Assembly: GCA_023402395.1 (NCBI GenBank)
Contig: JAEYGI010000015.1
Location: 1-64,000, forward strand
Length of the DNA: 64,000 nucleotides
Reading direction: 5' to 3'
Source of the DNA: Bacillota bacterium
GTDB taxonomy: Bacteria; Bacillota; UBA4882; UBA8346
Shown here: positions 52,456 through 61,455 of the stretch, piece by piece
How positions within the stretch are numbered: the stretch's first letter is position 1
How the letters are laid out: every line of letters begins with the position of its first letter
Position numbers and translations under genes: made by a program
Notes under the pieces: model-generated
The model's database searches: none
What the model was told of the DNA's origin: nothing
What the model saw: the letters and a program-made list of their open reading frames with translations, nothing else

Positions 52456-52794
52456 GTGGATCGGTTTACACAGGGATGTTTTCAGATTGAAGCGATGGAC
52501 AATGTCTGCACGGCCCTTTTCGACCTGGAACCGGGTCCGGTGAAAGTGATCGGCAGCCCGGGGACCCCTGTCCTGCAAATCGCCGCGCCGATCAAGAAGG
52601 GCCATAAGCTGGCCAACCGGCCCATCGATCCTGGGGAAGCGATTGTCAAATATGGGATCGCGATTGGGGAAGCCACTCGTTCGATCGGTGCTGGCGAATG
52701 GGTGCATTTGCACAACTGCCGCAGCCGCTATGACGCCCGGTCGTCCACACTGGATCCGGAGACCGGAGCGCCGACGGACACGCGCTATAAGTAA
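52456..52794 (+). CDS. SAF-domain subunit of a split altronate dehydratase-like enzyme
   Basis: A 112-residue protein corresponding to the N-terminal SAF domain of UxaA/GarD-type dehydratases: GHKLANRPIDPGEAIVKYGIAIGEATRSI, here noted as two parts (GHKLANRPI and KYGIAIGEAT), then GEWVHLHNCRS near 93. It starts with GTG directly after the uxaC stop codon and is followed 21 bp later by the large subunit. Two-gene versions also occur in sulfolactate dehydratase (SuyA/B) and related enzymes. Confidence 0.88.
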   Translation: MDRFTQGCFQIEAMDNVCTALFDLEPGPVKVIGSPGTPVLQIAAPIKKGHKLANRPIDPGEAIVKYGIAIGEATRSIGAGEWVHLHNCRSRYDARSSTLDPETGAPTDTRYK

Positions 52795-52815
52795 AAAAAT
52801 GGCCGAGGAGCATCG

Positions 52816-54036
52816 ATGATGAGTGATCCCATTCGAAGCTGGCAGGGGTTTTTGCGCCAAGACGGGTCCAAGGGAATCCGGAACAAAGTGCTGGTGATCT
52901 ATACCGTGGAATGCGCTTCGTTCGTCGCCAAGGCGATTGGGGCGGAATTTCCCGGGGATGACGTGGATGTGGTGGGTTTTCAGGGGTGCACCGACAATGA
53001 GTACGCCGTCCGGATGCTGCTGGCCCTAATCCGCCACCCCAACGTGGGAGCGGTGCTGGCGGTGGGCTTGGGCTGCGAGTACATTCAGGCCGACCGGCTG
53101 GCCCGGAAAGCCGAGGAAGCGGGCAAACCCGGCGCCTGGATGCTGATTCAGGAATGTGGCGGCACGCCGGGGTCCGTGGCGCGGGGCCGGGAGATCGTTG
53201 CTGACTTCTTGAGACGGTTGGCCGTCGAGTCGATTCGAATCGAGATGGGATTGGCCGATCTGATCCTCGGCGCCGAATGCGGCGGCTCCGACTTCACCTC
53301 GGGACTGGCCGGGAATGTGGTGGTCGGCAAATGTTTCGACCGGCTGGTGGACTCCGGCGGCACGGCGATCTTCGAAGAGATCGTCGAGGCGGTGGGATTG
53401 AAGGATCAGTTAGCGGCCAGGGGGCGGGCCGATCAAGCCCGGCGGGAGATCGGCGCCACCTATGACAAGGCGTTAGAATATTGTAAGTCGGTGCGCCAAT
53501 TCTCGGTTTCGCCGGGGAACTTCGCGGGCGGGCTGAGCACTATCGAGGAGAAGAGCATGGGCGCGCTGGCCAAAAGCGGCTCCCGGCCCATCGAGGGGGT
53601 GCTGAAAGCATCCCAGCGGCCGGGATGCAAGGGGCTGTGGCTGCTGGACAGCACTCCCGACCCTTATTGGATGGGCTTCGGCTATACCAATCCCAATGAC
53701 AACGAGGGCTTGACGGTGCTGGCTTCCTGCGGGGCGCAACTGCTGTTTCTGGTGACCGGCCGGGGCACGGTGGTGGGGAACGCGGTCGCGCCGGTGCTCA
53801 AGATCACCGGCAACGAAAGCACCTATCGCCGGATGGAGGACGATCTAGACTTTTGCGCCGGGCCGGCGCTCAGCGGCGAGAAGACCTTGGAGGAGCTTGC
53901 CGCCGAGCTGATCGAAGCCGTGATCGAAGTCTGCGCCGGGCGGCCGACCAAAGCCGAACGCCTGGGGCACAAGGAATACTATATTCCCTATAAATATCAA
54001 AATTTAGAAGAGCCAACGAAGAGGTGCAACCCATGA
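52816..54036 (+). CDS. Large subunit of split altronate/galactarate dehydratase-like enzyme
   Basis: A 406-residue UxaA C-terminal-family protein, expected to bind iron and dehydrate an aldonate. GFLRQDGSKGIRNKVLVIYTVEC at the start (noted in pieces: GSKGIRN and VIYTVEC), ECGGSDFTSGLAGN near 152 and STPDPYWMGFGYTNPNDNEG near 276 are family hallmarks. It pairs with the SAF subunit upstream. With UxaC, altronate or mannonate-type substrates giving 2-keto-3-deoxygluconate are the natural guess. The stop overlaps the next start codon. Confidence 0.88.
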   Translation: MMSDPIRSWQGFLRQDGSKGIRNKVLVIYTVECASFVAKAIGAEFPGDDVDVVGFQGCTDNEYAVRMLLALIRHPNVGAVLAVGLGCEYIQADRLARKAEEAGKPGAWMLIQECGGTPGSVARGREIVADFLRRLAVESIRIEMGLADLILGAECGGSDFTSGLAGNVVVGKCFDRLVDSGGTAIFEEIVEAVGLKDQLAARGRADQARREIGATYDKALEYCKSVRQFSVSPGNFAGGLSTIEEKSMGALAKSGSRPIEGVLKASQRPGCKGLWLLDSTPDPYWMGFGYTNPNDNEGLTVLASCGAQLLFLVTGRGTVVGNAVAPVLKITGNESTYRRMEDDLDFCAGPALSGEKTLEELAAELIEAVIEVCAGRPTKAERLGHKEYYIPYKYQNLEEPTKRCNP

Positions 54037-54803
54037 ACAACTATCAAGAAATGTTCAGCCTAAAGGGAGAACGGGCCTTGATCACCGGAGGAACCACCGG
54101 CCTCGGCCACGCCATGGCACGCTGTTTCGTCAGCGCCGGTGCGGAAGTGATTTTGGTGGGACTGGAGGATGAAGCGACCGGCCGCCGGGTCTGCGAAGAG
54201 CTGGGACCGCAAGCCCATTACCGCCGGTTTGACATTGCCGCCACCGAGCGGACCGGGGAGTTTGTCCGGGAAGTGATCGAAACCCTGGGCGCGATCACTA
54301 TTTTAGTGAACAATGCCGGGGTTCATTGCAAAAAGCCAATCGAGGAGACGACCGACGCCGATTTCCGGAAAGTCATCGACGTGCACGTGATGGGCGCGTT
54401 CGCCCTGTCGCGGGCATTGGTGCCGCATATGAAGGCGCAGGGGAAAGGCAACATCATCTTTCAGGCCTCGATGACCGCGTTTATCGGGCAGCCCTATGTG
54501 ATCGCTTATTCCTGCGCCAAGTCGGGGTATTTGGGCATGGTCCGGACCCTGGCCACCGAAGTCTCAAGTTACGGCATCCGGGTCAACGGCATCGCGCCGG
54601 GCTGGATCGAAACGCCCATGCTGCATCAGGCGTTGGACGGAGACCCGGAGCGGAAAAACAAGATTCTGGGACGGACGCCGATGGCCCGATTCGGGCGGGC
54701 CGAGGATATCGGCTGGGCCGGGGTTTATCTGGCCTCTCCCGCCGCCGCGTTCGTCAACGGCGTCATCCTGCCGGTGGACGGCGGAGCCTTGATCGGGTTT
54801 TAG
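54033..54803 (+). CDS. Short-chain dehydrogenase/reductase
   Basis: A 256-residue NAD(P)-dependent oxidoreductase of the classical SDR type. The cofactor loop TGGTTGLGHAMA is at residue 17, NNAGV near 91, the catalytic serine in QASMTAF near 144 and the YSCAK tyrosine-lysine pair near 157. Resembles gluconate 5-dehydrogenase and KduD-like enzymes; in this operon reduction of fructuronate/tagaturonate to an aldonate is plausible. ATG at 54033 after GAAGAGGTG, overlapping the dehydratase stop codon. Confidence 0.85.
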   Translation: MNNYQEMFSLKGERALITGGTTGLGHAMARCFVSAGAEVILVGLEDEATGRRVCEELGPQAHYRRFDIAATERTGEFVREVIETLGAITILVNNAGVHCKKPIEETTDADFRKVIDVHVMGAFALSRALVPHMKAQGKGNIIFQASMTAFIGQPYVIAYSCAKSGYLGMVRTLATEVSSYGIRVNGIAPGWIETPMLHQALDGDPERKNKILGRTPMARFGRAEDIGWAGVYLASPAAAFVNGVILPVDGGALIGF

Positions 54804-54857
54804 GGATTGGGCGGCAAGGCCTAAATGTCGTCAAACACTATCGCGGCAAAACTTCCT

Positions 54858-55059
54858 GACCTAACCCTCGCCCTTTGCGGCTGATATCCATCCATGGATG
54901 CCGCAACCTTAAGCCGTCCTGGCTCTGGCTTCCCCAGAGCCGATGATTCAAGGTGTTAACTCAAGGGGAAGGGTAACCTTGGCCGCTGTCCTCCAAATGC
55001 TTTTAGACCCCGGAGGCATCGGTTACTCTTCCCTGTCAGGGAAGAGCGAGAGTTAGGTC
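54858..55059. repeat. 202-bp element with inverted ends inside the sugar-acid operon
   Basis: gacctaaccctcgccctt at the left and aagagcgagagttaggtc at the right are inverted repeats with two mismatches. The right end matches 205-233 near the window start, and inner phrases recur at 2490-2608. It fills the gap between the SDR gene and the binding-protein gene. Confidence 0.75.
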
Positions 55060-55167
55060 CGGGACCCAAATCGGCTTATTAATTCCAACCTAAGCGGGAA
55101 ACCTGCGAAGAGCGTATTTAAATTGCGGTGACAATCCACCGTAAAGAATAAAAAGGAGGAATGAAAG

Positions 55168-56454
55168 ATGCAAAGAAATCCAAAGCGGATCATTGCCGCG
55201 ACCCTAATCGTGGCGATCCTCTGCGCGGCATTGGGAACGTTGGGCCTGGCGGCGGCGCCCAAGGAGCTCCGGATCAGCGCCCAGGCGTGGTTGTTCGGTA
55301 AATACCGGCTTACCGAAGCCGCCGAACAATTTTCCAAGGCCCACCCCGGCGTTAAGGTTATTTTCGATAAAGTTGACAATTCCGACGCCACGACTTACGT
55401 CCTGCAATGGTCCCAGGGCAAAACCAACTGCGATCTGGTGCTGGGGCCCCTCTCGTCGCAAGCGGTGATCTTTGCCGCCAGGGATTACATCATCAATTTC
55501 GATAAAGGCTTTTTCGACAGCAAATTGAAGAAAAGCGACTTTTTCCCGGTCTTTCTGGAAATGGGGAATTTTGAGGGCACCCAGTATATGCTCCCGCTGC
55601 TCGGCGAAGTGATGTCGATCGTGGTCAATAAAAAGCTAATGAAAAACGCCGGGCTGGTCGACGAGGCGGGGAATGTAAAAATACCGGCCACCTGGGATGA
55701 GCTGTACGAGTTTGCCAAGAAAACGACGGTGATCGAGAACGGGAAAGTGATCCAAACCGGTTTGTCGATCGACTGGGGCGCCAATTTCATGGCCCATTCC
55801 TACCTGGCGTCCCTGCAAGGAGTGCGGGGCAGCTTGTATGAGTCCGACAAGCGGACCATCGATTTCACCAGCAAAGAAGCGAAAGAGCTTTTAACCGTTT
55901 GGAAACGGCTGGTCAAGGACGGGTACAGCCCCACCGACACTTTTGCCGACATGGACGCGGGCCGCAGCAATTTCAAAGCGGGCAAGGTGGCGATGCACAT
56001 CAGCGCGGCCTCCCGTTGGGTTGAGGCCGGCGATCTGCTGGGCGCGGCCAATGTCTCGGTCATTCCGCTCCCCGGCACCGACCGGCGCGGTTCGGTGGTC
56101 TACATGCACGGAATCGTGATCCCCAAGGTTTCGCGCCAGCAAACCCTGGCCAAGCAGTTTATCAAGGAACAGCTTTTAGATCGTGATTTTCAGATGTATT
56201 CAGTCAACAAATACGGCAAGATGTCGCCGATGGCGGCCCATTACTCCAGCGCCATCGCTCCGGAATGGAAGATGGTATTGGAGACGGTCAAACGGGGCGT
56301 CGCCGAGCCGCTGTACAAAGACTGGACCAAGTTTGACAAGACCCTGCAGGTGGAGATCCAAAAGTGCCTGACCGATAAACAATCGGTCGAGGACACCTTA
56401 AACAACCTGAAGAAGACGCTCGGCAGCCTCGATCTGAGCACCGGACTGAAGTAA
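55168..56454 (+). CDS. Sugar ABC transporter solute-binding protein, CUT1 type
   Basis: A 428-residue family-1 binding protein. The signal peptide MQRNPKRIIAATLIVAILCA... ends in LAA-AP, with no lipobox around the cleavage point. The mature protein has the typical AAEQFSKAHPGVKVIFDKV start, PLLGEVMSIVVNKKLMKNAG near 140, and FADMDAGRSNFKAGKVAM near 255. It serves the two permease genes that follow. Substrate is presumably a uronic acid or its oligomer. AAGGAGGAATG precedes the start. Confidence 0.9.
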   Translation: MQRNPKRIIAATLIVAILCAALGTLGLAAAPKELRISAQAWLFGKYRLTEAAEQFSKAHPGVKVIFDKVDNSDATTYVLQWSQGKTNCDLVLGPLSSQAVIFAARDYIINFDKGFFDSKLKKSDFFPVFLEMGNFEGTQYMLPLLGEVMSIVVNKKLMKNAGLVDEAGNVKIPATWDELYEFAKKTTVIENGKVIQTGLSIDWGANFMAHSYLASLQGVRGSLYESDKRTIDFTSKEAKELLTVWKRLVKDGYSPTDTFADMDAGRSNFKAGKVAMHISAASRWVEAGDLLGAANVSVIPLPGTDRRGSVVYMHGIVIPKVSRQQTLAKQFIKEQLLDRDFQMYSVNKYGKMSPMAAHYSSAIAPEWKMVLETVKRGVAEPLYKDWTKFDKTLQVEIQKCLTDKQSVEDTLNNLKKTLGSLDLSTGLK

Positions 56455-56527
56455 AGCCATAAATTAAAGCGGGAATCGCGGGCCGTTTCCGGCCTGCGGT
56501 TCCCGCAAAAAGCCTTGGGGTGATGAT

Positions 56528-57445
56528 ATGAATGGAACGTCAGCGGCGGGCCGCGCCAATTCCGGAGTCCGGCAGTGGTTGAAACGCCAAATTCCCGGTT
56601 ACTTTTTCCTGATGCCCGGGTTCCTGTTTATTTTCGTTTTTATGATCTATCCGTTGTTTTCCTCGCTTTATTTGAGCTTTTGCTCGTATAATTTCGCCTT
56701 TGACACCCGGCCGGTTTTCACCGGGTTTCAAAATTACGCCAAAATGCTGAGCGACGGTTATTTCCTGGCCGCTTTCGCCAACACCATGTTTTTCAGCGTC
56801 ATTTTCTTCACGGCGGTGATGATCCTGTCGCTGGCGATCGCGATCATCCTGGACAAGCGGGTGCCGTGGTCCGGGTTCTTCCGGACCTCCATTTTTCTGC
56901 CGGTGGTGATCCCGCTGTCCCTGACCGGTATCGTCTTCCAATGGATCCTGCATCAGAATTATGGGCTGTTAAATTTCTTCCTCAGCGACGTGCTCGGCTT
57001 AGGGTTTCTGACCAAAAACTGGCTGGGTGATGAACGCTGGGCCATGCTCAGCCTGGTCGGAGTCAGCCTGTGGAAGTACATGGGAATGCTGGTGGTACTT
57101 TTTTTGGCGGGGCTGCAAAGCATTCCCCGGGAATTGTACGAAGCGGCCACTGTGGACGGCGCCTCGGAGCTTCAGAAAACATTCCGGATCACCCTGCCCA
57201 ACCTGCGGGAAAGCTTTGTGATCTGCGGGATCTGGGCGATCATCCAGTCGATCAAAGTCTTCGAGCAACCGTTTATCATGACCCAGGGCGGCCCGGGAAC
57301 GTCGACGCTAGTTCTTTACCAGTACACTTGGGAAAATGCGTTCAAGTTTTATGAGATGGGCTATGCTTCGGCCATCGCCTATGTGATGGGAGCCATTATT
57401 CTGATTCTGTCATTGCTAAATATGAAACTAAGCCGCGCCGAATAA
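56528..57445 (+). CDS. Sugar ABC transporter permease, MalF-like
   Basis: A 305-residue CUT1 permease with six predicted spans. FLMPGFLFIFVFMIYPLFSSLYLSF (N-terminal span, noted as FLMPGFLFIF and YPLFSSLYLSF) and the EAA loop YEAATVDGASELQKTFRITLPNL near residue 205 are diagnostic. It is co-directional with its partner 12 bp downstream. No ATPase gene lies nearby. Confidence 0.92.
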   Translation: MNGTSAAGRANSGVRQWLKRQIPGYFFLMPGFLFIFVFMIYPLFSSLYLSFCSYNFAFDTRPVFTGFQNYAKMLSDGYFLAAFANTMFFSVIFFTAVMILSLAIAIILDKRVPWSGFFRTSIFLPVVIPLSLTGIVFQWILHQNYGLLNFFLSDVLGLGFLTKNWLGDERWAMLSLVGVSLWKYMGMLVVLFLAGLQSIPRELYEAATVDGASELQKTFRITLPNLRESFVICGIWAIIQSIKVFEQPFIMTQGGPGTSTLVLYQYTWENAFKFYEMGYASAIAYVMGAIILILSLLNMKLSRAE

Positions 57446-57457
57446 GGAGGCTATGCC

Positions 57458-58300
57458 ATGAAAGCGCCGTTCTCCCTCGCCCGAGGGGTAATTTTCATTC
57501 TGCTCCTGACCCTGTCATTCCTGTTTTTGGTGCCGTTTTTGTGGACGCTGCTCACGTCGCTCAAAACCAATCCGGAGATTTATTCGGGCCGGATTATTAT
57601 TCTGCCGACCGTAGTCACCCTGGAGCATTACGTGAAAGTTTTGACCCAGATGAAAGAGTTCGTCAATTTTTTCTGGAACACGGTGTCGATCACTTTTTGG
57701 AGCGTCGCCGGAACGGTACTGTTGAGCGCGATGATGGGGTACGCCTTCGGCAAGCTGGAGTTTTTCGGGAAAAAAGTATATCTGATGTTTGTGATGATCA
57801 TTCTGACCTTGCCTTATGCGATTTATCTGATCCCGATCTATATCATGGAAAGCCGGGCCGGGCTGGTTGACTCGCATCTGGGGTTGATTCTGCCGTACAT
57901 CGCGATCAATCTGCCAATGTCAATCTTTGTGATGCGGGGAATATTTATCAATATCCCCAATGAAATCGCCGAGTCCGCCTGGATCGACGGCTGTAACTTC
58001 TACCAGGTCTGGTCGAAGATCATGTTGCCGCTGTCCCGGCCGGGCCTGGCGGTGGTGCTGATCTTCGCCTTCATCAATGTCTGGGGCGAATTTATGTTTG
58101 CCCGGACCCTCACCAGTTCGCCGGCAGCACAGACCTTGGCGGTGGGGATCACCTTTTTGCGGGACGAGGCCGCCTCCTGGCAGTACGGGACATTGTGCGC
58201 GGTGATTACGCTGACGCTGATCCCCTTGTTGATCGTCTTTTTAAGTATGCAAAATTATTTCATTGAAAAAGGACTGATGGAAGGGGCCCTGAAAGGATAA
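57458..58300 (+). CDS. Sugar ABC transporter permease, MalG-like
   Basis: A 280-residue CUT1 permease with six spans. The EAA loop ESAWIDGCNFYQVWSKIMLPLSRPG (around residues 170-194) and QNYFIEKGLMEGALKG at the C-terminus are typical of MalG-type proteins. It works with the preceding permease and binding protein. AAGGAGG precedes the ATG. Confidence 0.92.
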   Translation: MKAPFSLARGVIFILLLTLSFLFLVPFLWTLLTSLKTNPEIYSGRIIILPTVVTLEHYVKVLTQMKEFVNFFWNTVSITFWSVAGTVLLSAMMGYAFGKLEFFGKKVYLMFVMIILTLPYAIYLIPIYIMESRAGLVDSHLGLILPYIAINLPMSIFVMRGIFINIPNEIAESAWIDGCNFYQVWSKIMLPLSRPGLAVVLIFAFINVWGEFMFARTLTSSPAAQTLAVGITFLRDEAASWQYGTLCAVITLTLIPLLIVFLSMQNYFIEKGLMEGALKG

Positions 58301-58354
58301 GAGGCCGGCGCCCCGGCGGATGCGGGGCTGTTTCATCGGGACGCGAGGGGAGAG

Positions 58355-59476
58355 ATGGTTGTGAAAATCGTCAAAGTTGAAACCTGGTGGGTCAAACGGG
58401 ATCAGTGCCTGTTCGATCAGAAACGGCAAGGCAAGAGCAATATGCCGTGGGATGTGGTGGTCATCAAAATTACCACCGACAGCGGGATTGAAGGGTTGGC
58501 CACCGCCCTGGCGGCCCGCTCGGGAACGGTCACGGAAGCCCTATTGCAGGAGAATGTGGCGCCGATCCTGATCGGCCGGGACCCTTACGATAGGGAGGCG
58601 ATCTGGCAGGAACTCTGGAATATCGACCGGCATCTGGCCTTTTTCCCGGTCTACCTGACCGGCCCGGTGGATGTGGCCTTATGGGATATCGCGGCCAAGG
58701 CGGCCGGGTTGCCGCTGTACCGGTATCTGGGAGCGTATCGGAGACAGGTTCCGGTATACGCCAGCGGCTTGTTTCACGCCACGGTCGACGAGTACGTCCG
58801 GGAAGCGTTATATTATCAATCCCAGGGGATCAAAGCATATAAGGCCCATCCGCCCGGACCGGTCCAAACCGATCTCCGGGTGCATCAGGCATTGCGCGAG
58901 GCCGTGGGCGACGACTGCCTGCTTTTCAGCGATCCGGTGGCCGAGTACAGCCTGGATGAGGCGATCAGGGTCGGACGGCAGTTGGAGAAGTTGAACTATG
59001 TCTGGCTGGAGGAGCCGTTCCGCGACTTCGAGCTGTACAAATACCAGGAACTCTGCCGGAGCCTGGACATTCCGGTGGCGGCCACCGAAACCACGCGCGG
59101 CTGCCATTGGGGCGTGGCGCAGTCCATCGCCGGCCACGCCGCCGACATCGTCCGGGCCGACGTTTCCTGGAAGAACGGCGTTACCGGAACCCTGAAGATC
59201 GCTCATTTGGCCGAGGCCTTCGGATTGCGCTGCGAGATTCATACCACCACCATGAATTATATGGATATCGTCAATCTGCACGTGACCTGCGCCATTCGGA
59301 ACTGCGATTATTTTGAGTACTTCGTTCCCGAAGACCATTTCCAGTTTCCGATGAAAGGGAAGCTGCCCATTGACGGCCAAGGGATAATCACCGTTCCCGA
59401 GGGACCCGGAATCGGTGTGGAGCTCGATTGGGATTTGATTGAGCGGCAATGCGCCTCTTACCGGGTCCTGGAATGA
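58355..59476 (+). CDS. Mandelate racemase/enolase-superfamily sugar-acid dehydratase
   Basis: A 373-residue enolase-superfamily enzyme that abstracts a proton next to a carboxylate. After an N-terminal capping domain, KAYKAH near residue 163 supplies the KxK-type base. Metal ligands appear in FSDPV near 192, WLEEPF near 218 and TETT near 243, with an aspartate in RADVSW near 265 and a histidine in EIHTT near 294 as the second base. Likely dehydrates an aldonate or aldarate. Substrate specificity within the family cannot be told. ATG after GAGGGGAG. Confidence 0.85.
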   Translation: MVVKIVKVETWWVKRDQCLFDQKRQGKSNMPWDVVVIKITTDSGIEGLATALAARSGTVTEALLQENVAPILIGRDPYDREAIWQELWNIDRHLAFFPVYLTGPVDVALWDIAAKAAGLPLYRYLGAYRRQVPVYASGLFHATVDEYVREALYYQSQGIKAYKAHPPGPVQTDLRVHQALREAVGDDCLLFSDPVAEYSLDEAIRVGRQLEKLNYVWLEEPFRDFELYKYQELCRSLDIPVAATETTRGCHWGVAQSIAGHAADIVRADVSWKNGVTGTLKIAHLAEAFGLRCEIHTTTMNYMDIVNLHVTCAIRNCDYFEYFVPEDHFQFPMKGKLPIDGQGIITVPEGPGIGVELDWDLIERQCASYRVLE

Positions 59477-59512
59477 TTGAACGCTGATTTTGATTTGAAG
59501 GGGAGAATTGTC

Positions 59513-60286
59513 TTGGAACCAAGAGTCGCGGCTGCGCTGGAAGAGTTATTTTCATTGGAGGGCCGGGTGGGGATCGTCACCGGAGGATCGAGCGGCCTGG
59601 GCCTGGCCATCGCCAAGACCTTGGCCGCGGCCGGCGCCCGGATCTACGACTTGAGCCGGACCCCGGCGGCGGCAAGCGTCACGGCCGATGAACGGATTGT
59701 CAGGGTTCAGGCCGATGTCACCGACCGGCCGGTAGTCGGGCGGATCGTGGCCAAAATCGCCGCCGAAACGGGCCGGCTTGACTTTCTGATCAACAACGCC
59801 GGGATGACCCACCGGGCCAGGGCCGAGTCGTTTCCGGCCGAGCTGTGGGAGAAAATTCACGCGGTCAATCTTGACGCGGCTTTTTATCTGTCGCAAATCG
59901 CCTATCCCTATTTGAAACAATCGGAGCATATCGGGCGGATCATCAATATCTCCTCCATGGCCGGGCATCTCGGCTTCGCGGAAGTGACGCCCTATTGCTC
60001 GTCGAAGGCGGCGGTGATCGGCCTGACGCGCGGGCTGGCGGTGGAGTGGGCGAATGACAACATCCGGGTGAACTCGCTGGCCCCGGGCTGGTTTCCCTCG
60101 CCCATGGCGCGGCAGGTCATGGACGATGACCGGCGGGAGAAGATTTTGAACCGGATGCCGCTGCACCGGTTCGGCGAGCCCAGGGATATCGGGGCCATGG
60201 CCTTGTTTTTAGTGAGCGACGCCGCCGGCTACATCACCGGCCAGGATTTCGCGGTGGACGGCGGCGCGCTGGCGTTCGGGTTTTAA
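59513..60286 (+). CDS. Short-chain dehydrogenase/reductase, second in operon
   Basis: A 257-residue SDR. TGGSSGLGLAIAK near residue 23, NNAGM near 94, ISSMAG near 148 and the catalytic YCSSK near 165 are all present. Similar to KduD/gluconate 5-dehydrogenase-like enzymes. The TTG at 59513 lies 8 bases after AAGGGGAG; an in-frame TTG at 59477 lacks a site. Last gene of the sugar-acid operon, followed by a terminator. It differs from the SDR at 54033 and may act on a different epimer. Confidence 0.85.
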   Translation: MEPRVAAALEELFSLEGRVGIVTGGSSGLGLAIAKTLAAAGARIYDLSRTPAAASVTADERIVRVQADVTDRPVVGRIVAKIAAETGRLDFLINNAGMTHRARAESFPAELWEKIHAVNLDAAFYLSQIAYPYLKQSEHIGRIINISSMAGHLGFAEVTPYCSSKAAVIGLTRGLAVEWANDNIRVNSLAPGWFPSPMARQVMDDDRREKILNRMPLHRFGEPRDIGAMALFLVSDAAGYITGQDFAVDGGALAFGF

Positions 60287-60321
60287 ATGGATCGATCGCC
60301 CCGCCTATTTAAGTGGGAAGA

Positions 60322-60348
60322 CCCCGTGCTGAAAAGCCGGGTTTTTTT
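60322..60348 (+). terminator. Rho-independent terminator of the sugar-acid operon
   Basis: cccg-t-gct pairs with agc-cggg around a GAAA tetraloop, followed by seven T residues (60342-60348). Confidence 0.8.
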
Positions 60349-60465
60349 ATACGGCGAAGGGAAGCGGAGGAAATGAACGCGCCGGGAGCGAAGCAGGAAA
60401 ACGGCAAGAAAAGCCGAATCCGATCTACACACATATATCAAATCAATGAAATTAATGAGGTTCTC

Positions 60466-60972
60466 ATGGAAAGCAAAGATTATCAAGCGCTGGCCCTGCA
60501 ATTGGGCGCGGCCCATGCGGTCCGGTTCGCGATCGGACAGATCGCCTTTGATGAACGGACCCTCCTGAAATGCATGTTCGGCTGCGCCGACTGGGGAAAA
60601 GGGCCGACCTGCCCTTCCCGGCCCGGCTCCCTGTCGCCCTGGGAGTACCGGCGAATCTTTGAGCGTTATCAATGGGGCCTGATCATTCATTCCCCTTCCA
60701 AGCAAACCTCGCAACAGGTTTCATTCGCCATCGAACGCGAGGCGTTCATCGACGGCTATTATTTCGCCTTTTCATTGAGCGACTGCGCGCTTTGCGCCGA
60801 ATGCGCCGGATTGAAGGAGAAGCCTTGCGCTAATCCGAAGCGAGCCCGGCCCGCCTTTCACAGCGTGGGCATTGATGTTTTCCGGACAGTGCGCGGATTC
60901 GGGCTGCCCATCGACACCCTGAAGGATCGGGACGAACCGCAGAATTGGTATTCGGCGGTGTTCATCGAGTGA
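60466..60972 (+). CDS. DUF2284 cysteine-rich metal-binding protein
   Basis: A 168-residue protein of the DUF2284 family (predicted metal-binding). Cysteine clusters are CMFGCADWGKGPTCPS near residue 36 and CALCAECAGLKEKPC near 105, the latter resembling an iron-sulfur or zinc site. Function is unknown; common in anaerobes. The ATG at 60466 follows GAGG. Earlier in-frame ATG codons (60313, 60373) precede it, but sequence there overlaps the terminator or looks non-conserved. Confidence 0.8.
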   Translation: MESKDYQALALQLGAAHAVRFAIGQIAFDERTLLKCMFGCADWGKGPTCPSRPGSLSPWEYRRIFERYQWGLIIHSPSKQTSQQVSFAIEREAFIDGYYFAFSLSDCALCAECAGLKEKPCANPKRARPAFHSVGIDVFRTVRGFGLPIDTLKDRDEPQNWYSAVFIE

Positions 60973-60999
60973 CGATTCCAATTTGGCATGGTATCGGCC

Positions 61000-61455
61000 T
61001 CAAACCGTCCGGGGCGGGAATTTCCGTCCCAGGTAGCGAAGGGCGATCGATAGACAGATCCCAAAGGCCGAACTGGTGATGAAATCGGAGTTCGCCGTCT
61101 GCCAAGGGGTTTTAGTGAAATAAGGGACATGGTAAATCACGCCCATCGAACACAGGAAAAGCCAGATCGTGACCCCAAAGATCCACCCCTTAAAGAGCGA
61201 ATTTTTGGCGGCCGCGTCGGGTATGGCTTTGATAAATAAGGCGCCTAGCAGGCCGCAGAAGATCAATTCGATGAACTGGGCAAAAAGCGTGTCCCACCAA
61301 AAGGTGGGCTTATGGCCGTATAAAATCTGGGCGGCGAAATCGAGATACCGGTAGTTGGTGAAACGGACCACTCCGTAAAGGAAGAAATCCAGCAGATCCT
61401 TGACAACCCCCCCGGCCACCCCCGCCAGAAACCCCTGGAGCAGTTTGTCGTCCAT
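61000..61455 (-). CDS. Integral membrane protein, four predicted spans
   Basis: A 151-residue hydrophobic protein. Four membrane segments are visible: LLQGFLAGVAGGVVKDLLDF, a span around FAQFIELIFCGLLGALFI, GWIFGVTIWLFLCSMGVIY and SSAFGICLSIALRYLG. No family name is assigned. Start at 61455 after GAGGTGG; the frame continues upstream but with no signature. Convergent with the DUF2284 gene. Confidence 0.65.
   Translation of the reverse strand: MDDKLLQGFLAGVAGGVVKDLLDFFLYGVVRFTNYRYLDFAAQILYGHKPTFWWDTLFAQFIELIFCGLLGALFIKAIPDAAAKNSLFKGWIFGVTIWLFLCSMGVIYHVPYFTKTPWQTANSDFITSSAFGICLSIALRYLGRKFPPRTV

Noticed and set aside
52456..54036. Frameshifted single altronate dehydratase gene
   Set aside because: Both parts have their own start signals and are complete domains; two-gene forms of this family are known, so this is a natural split.
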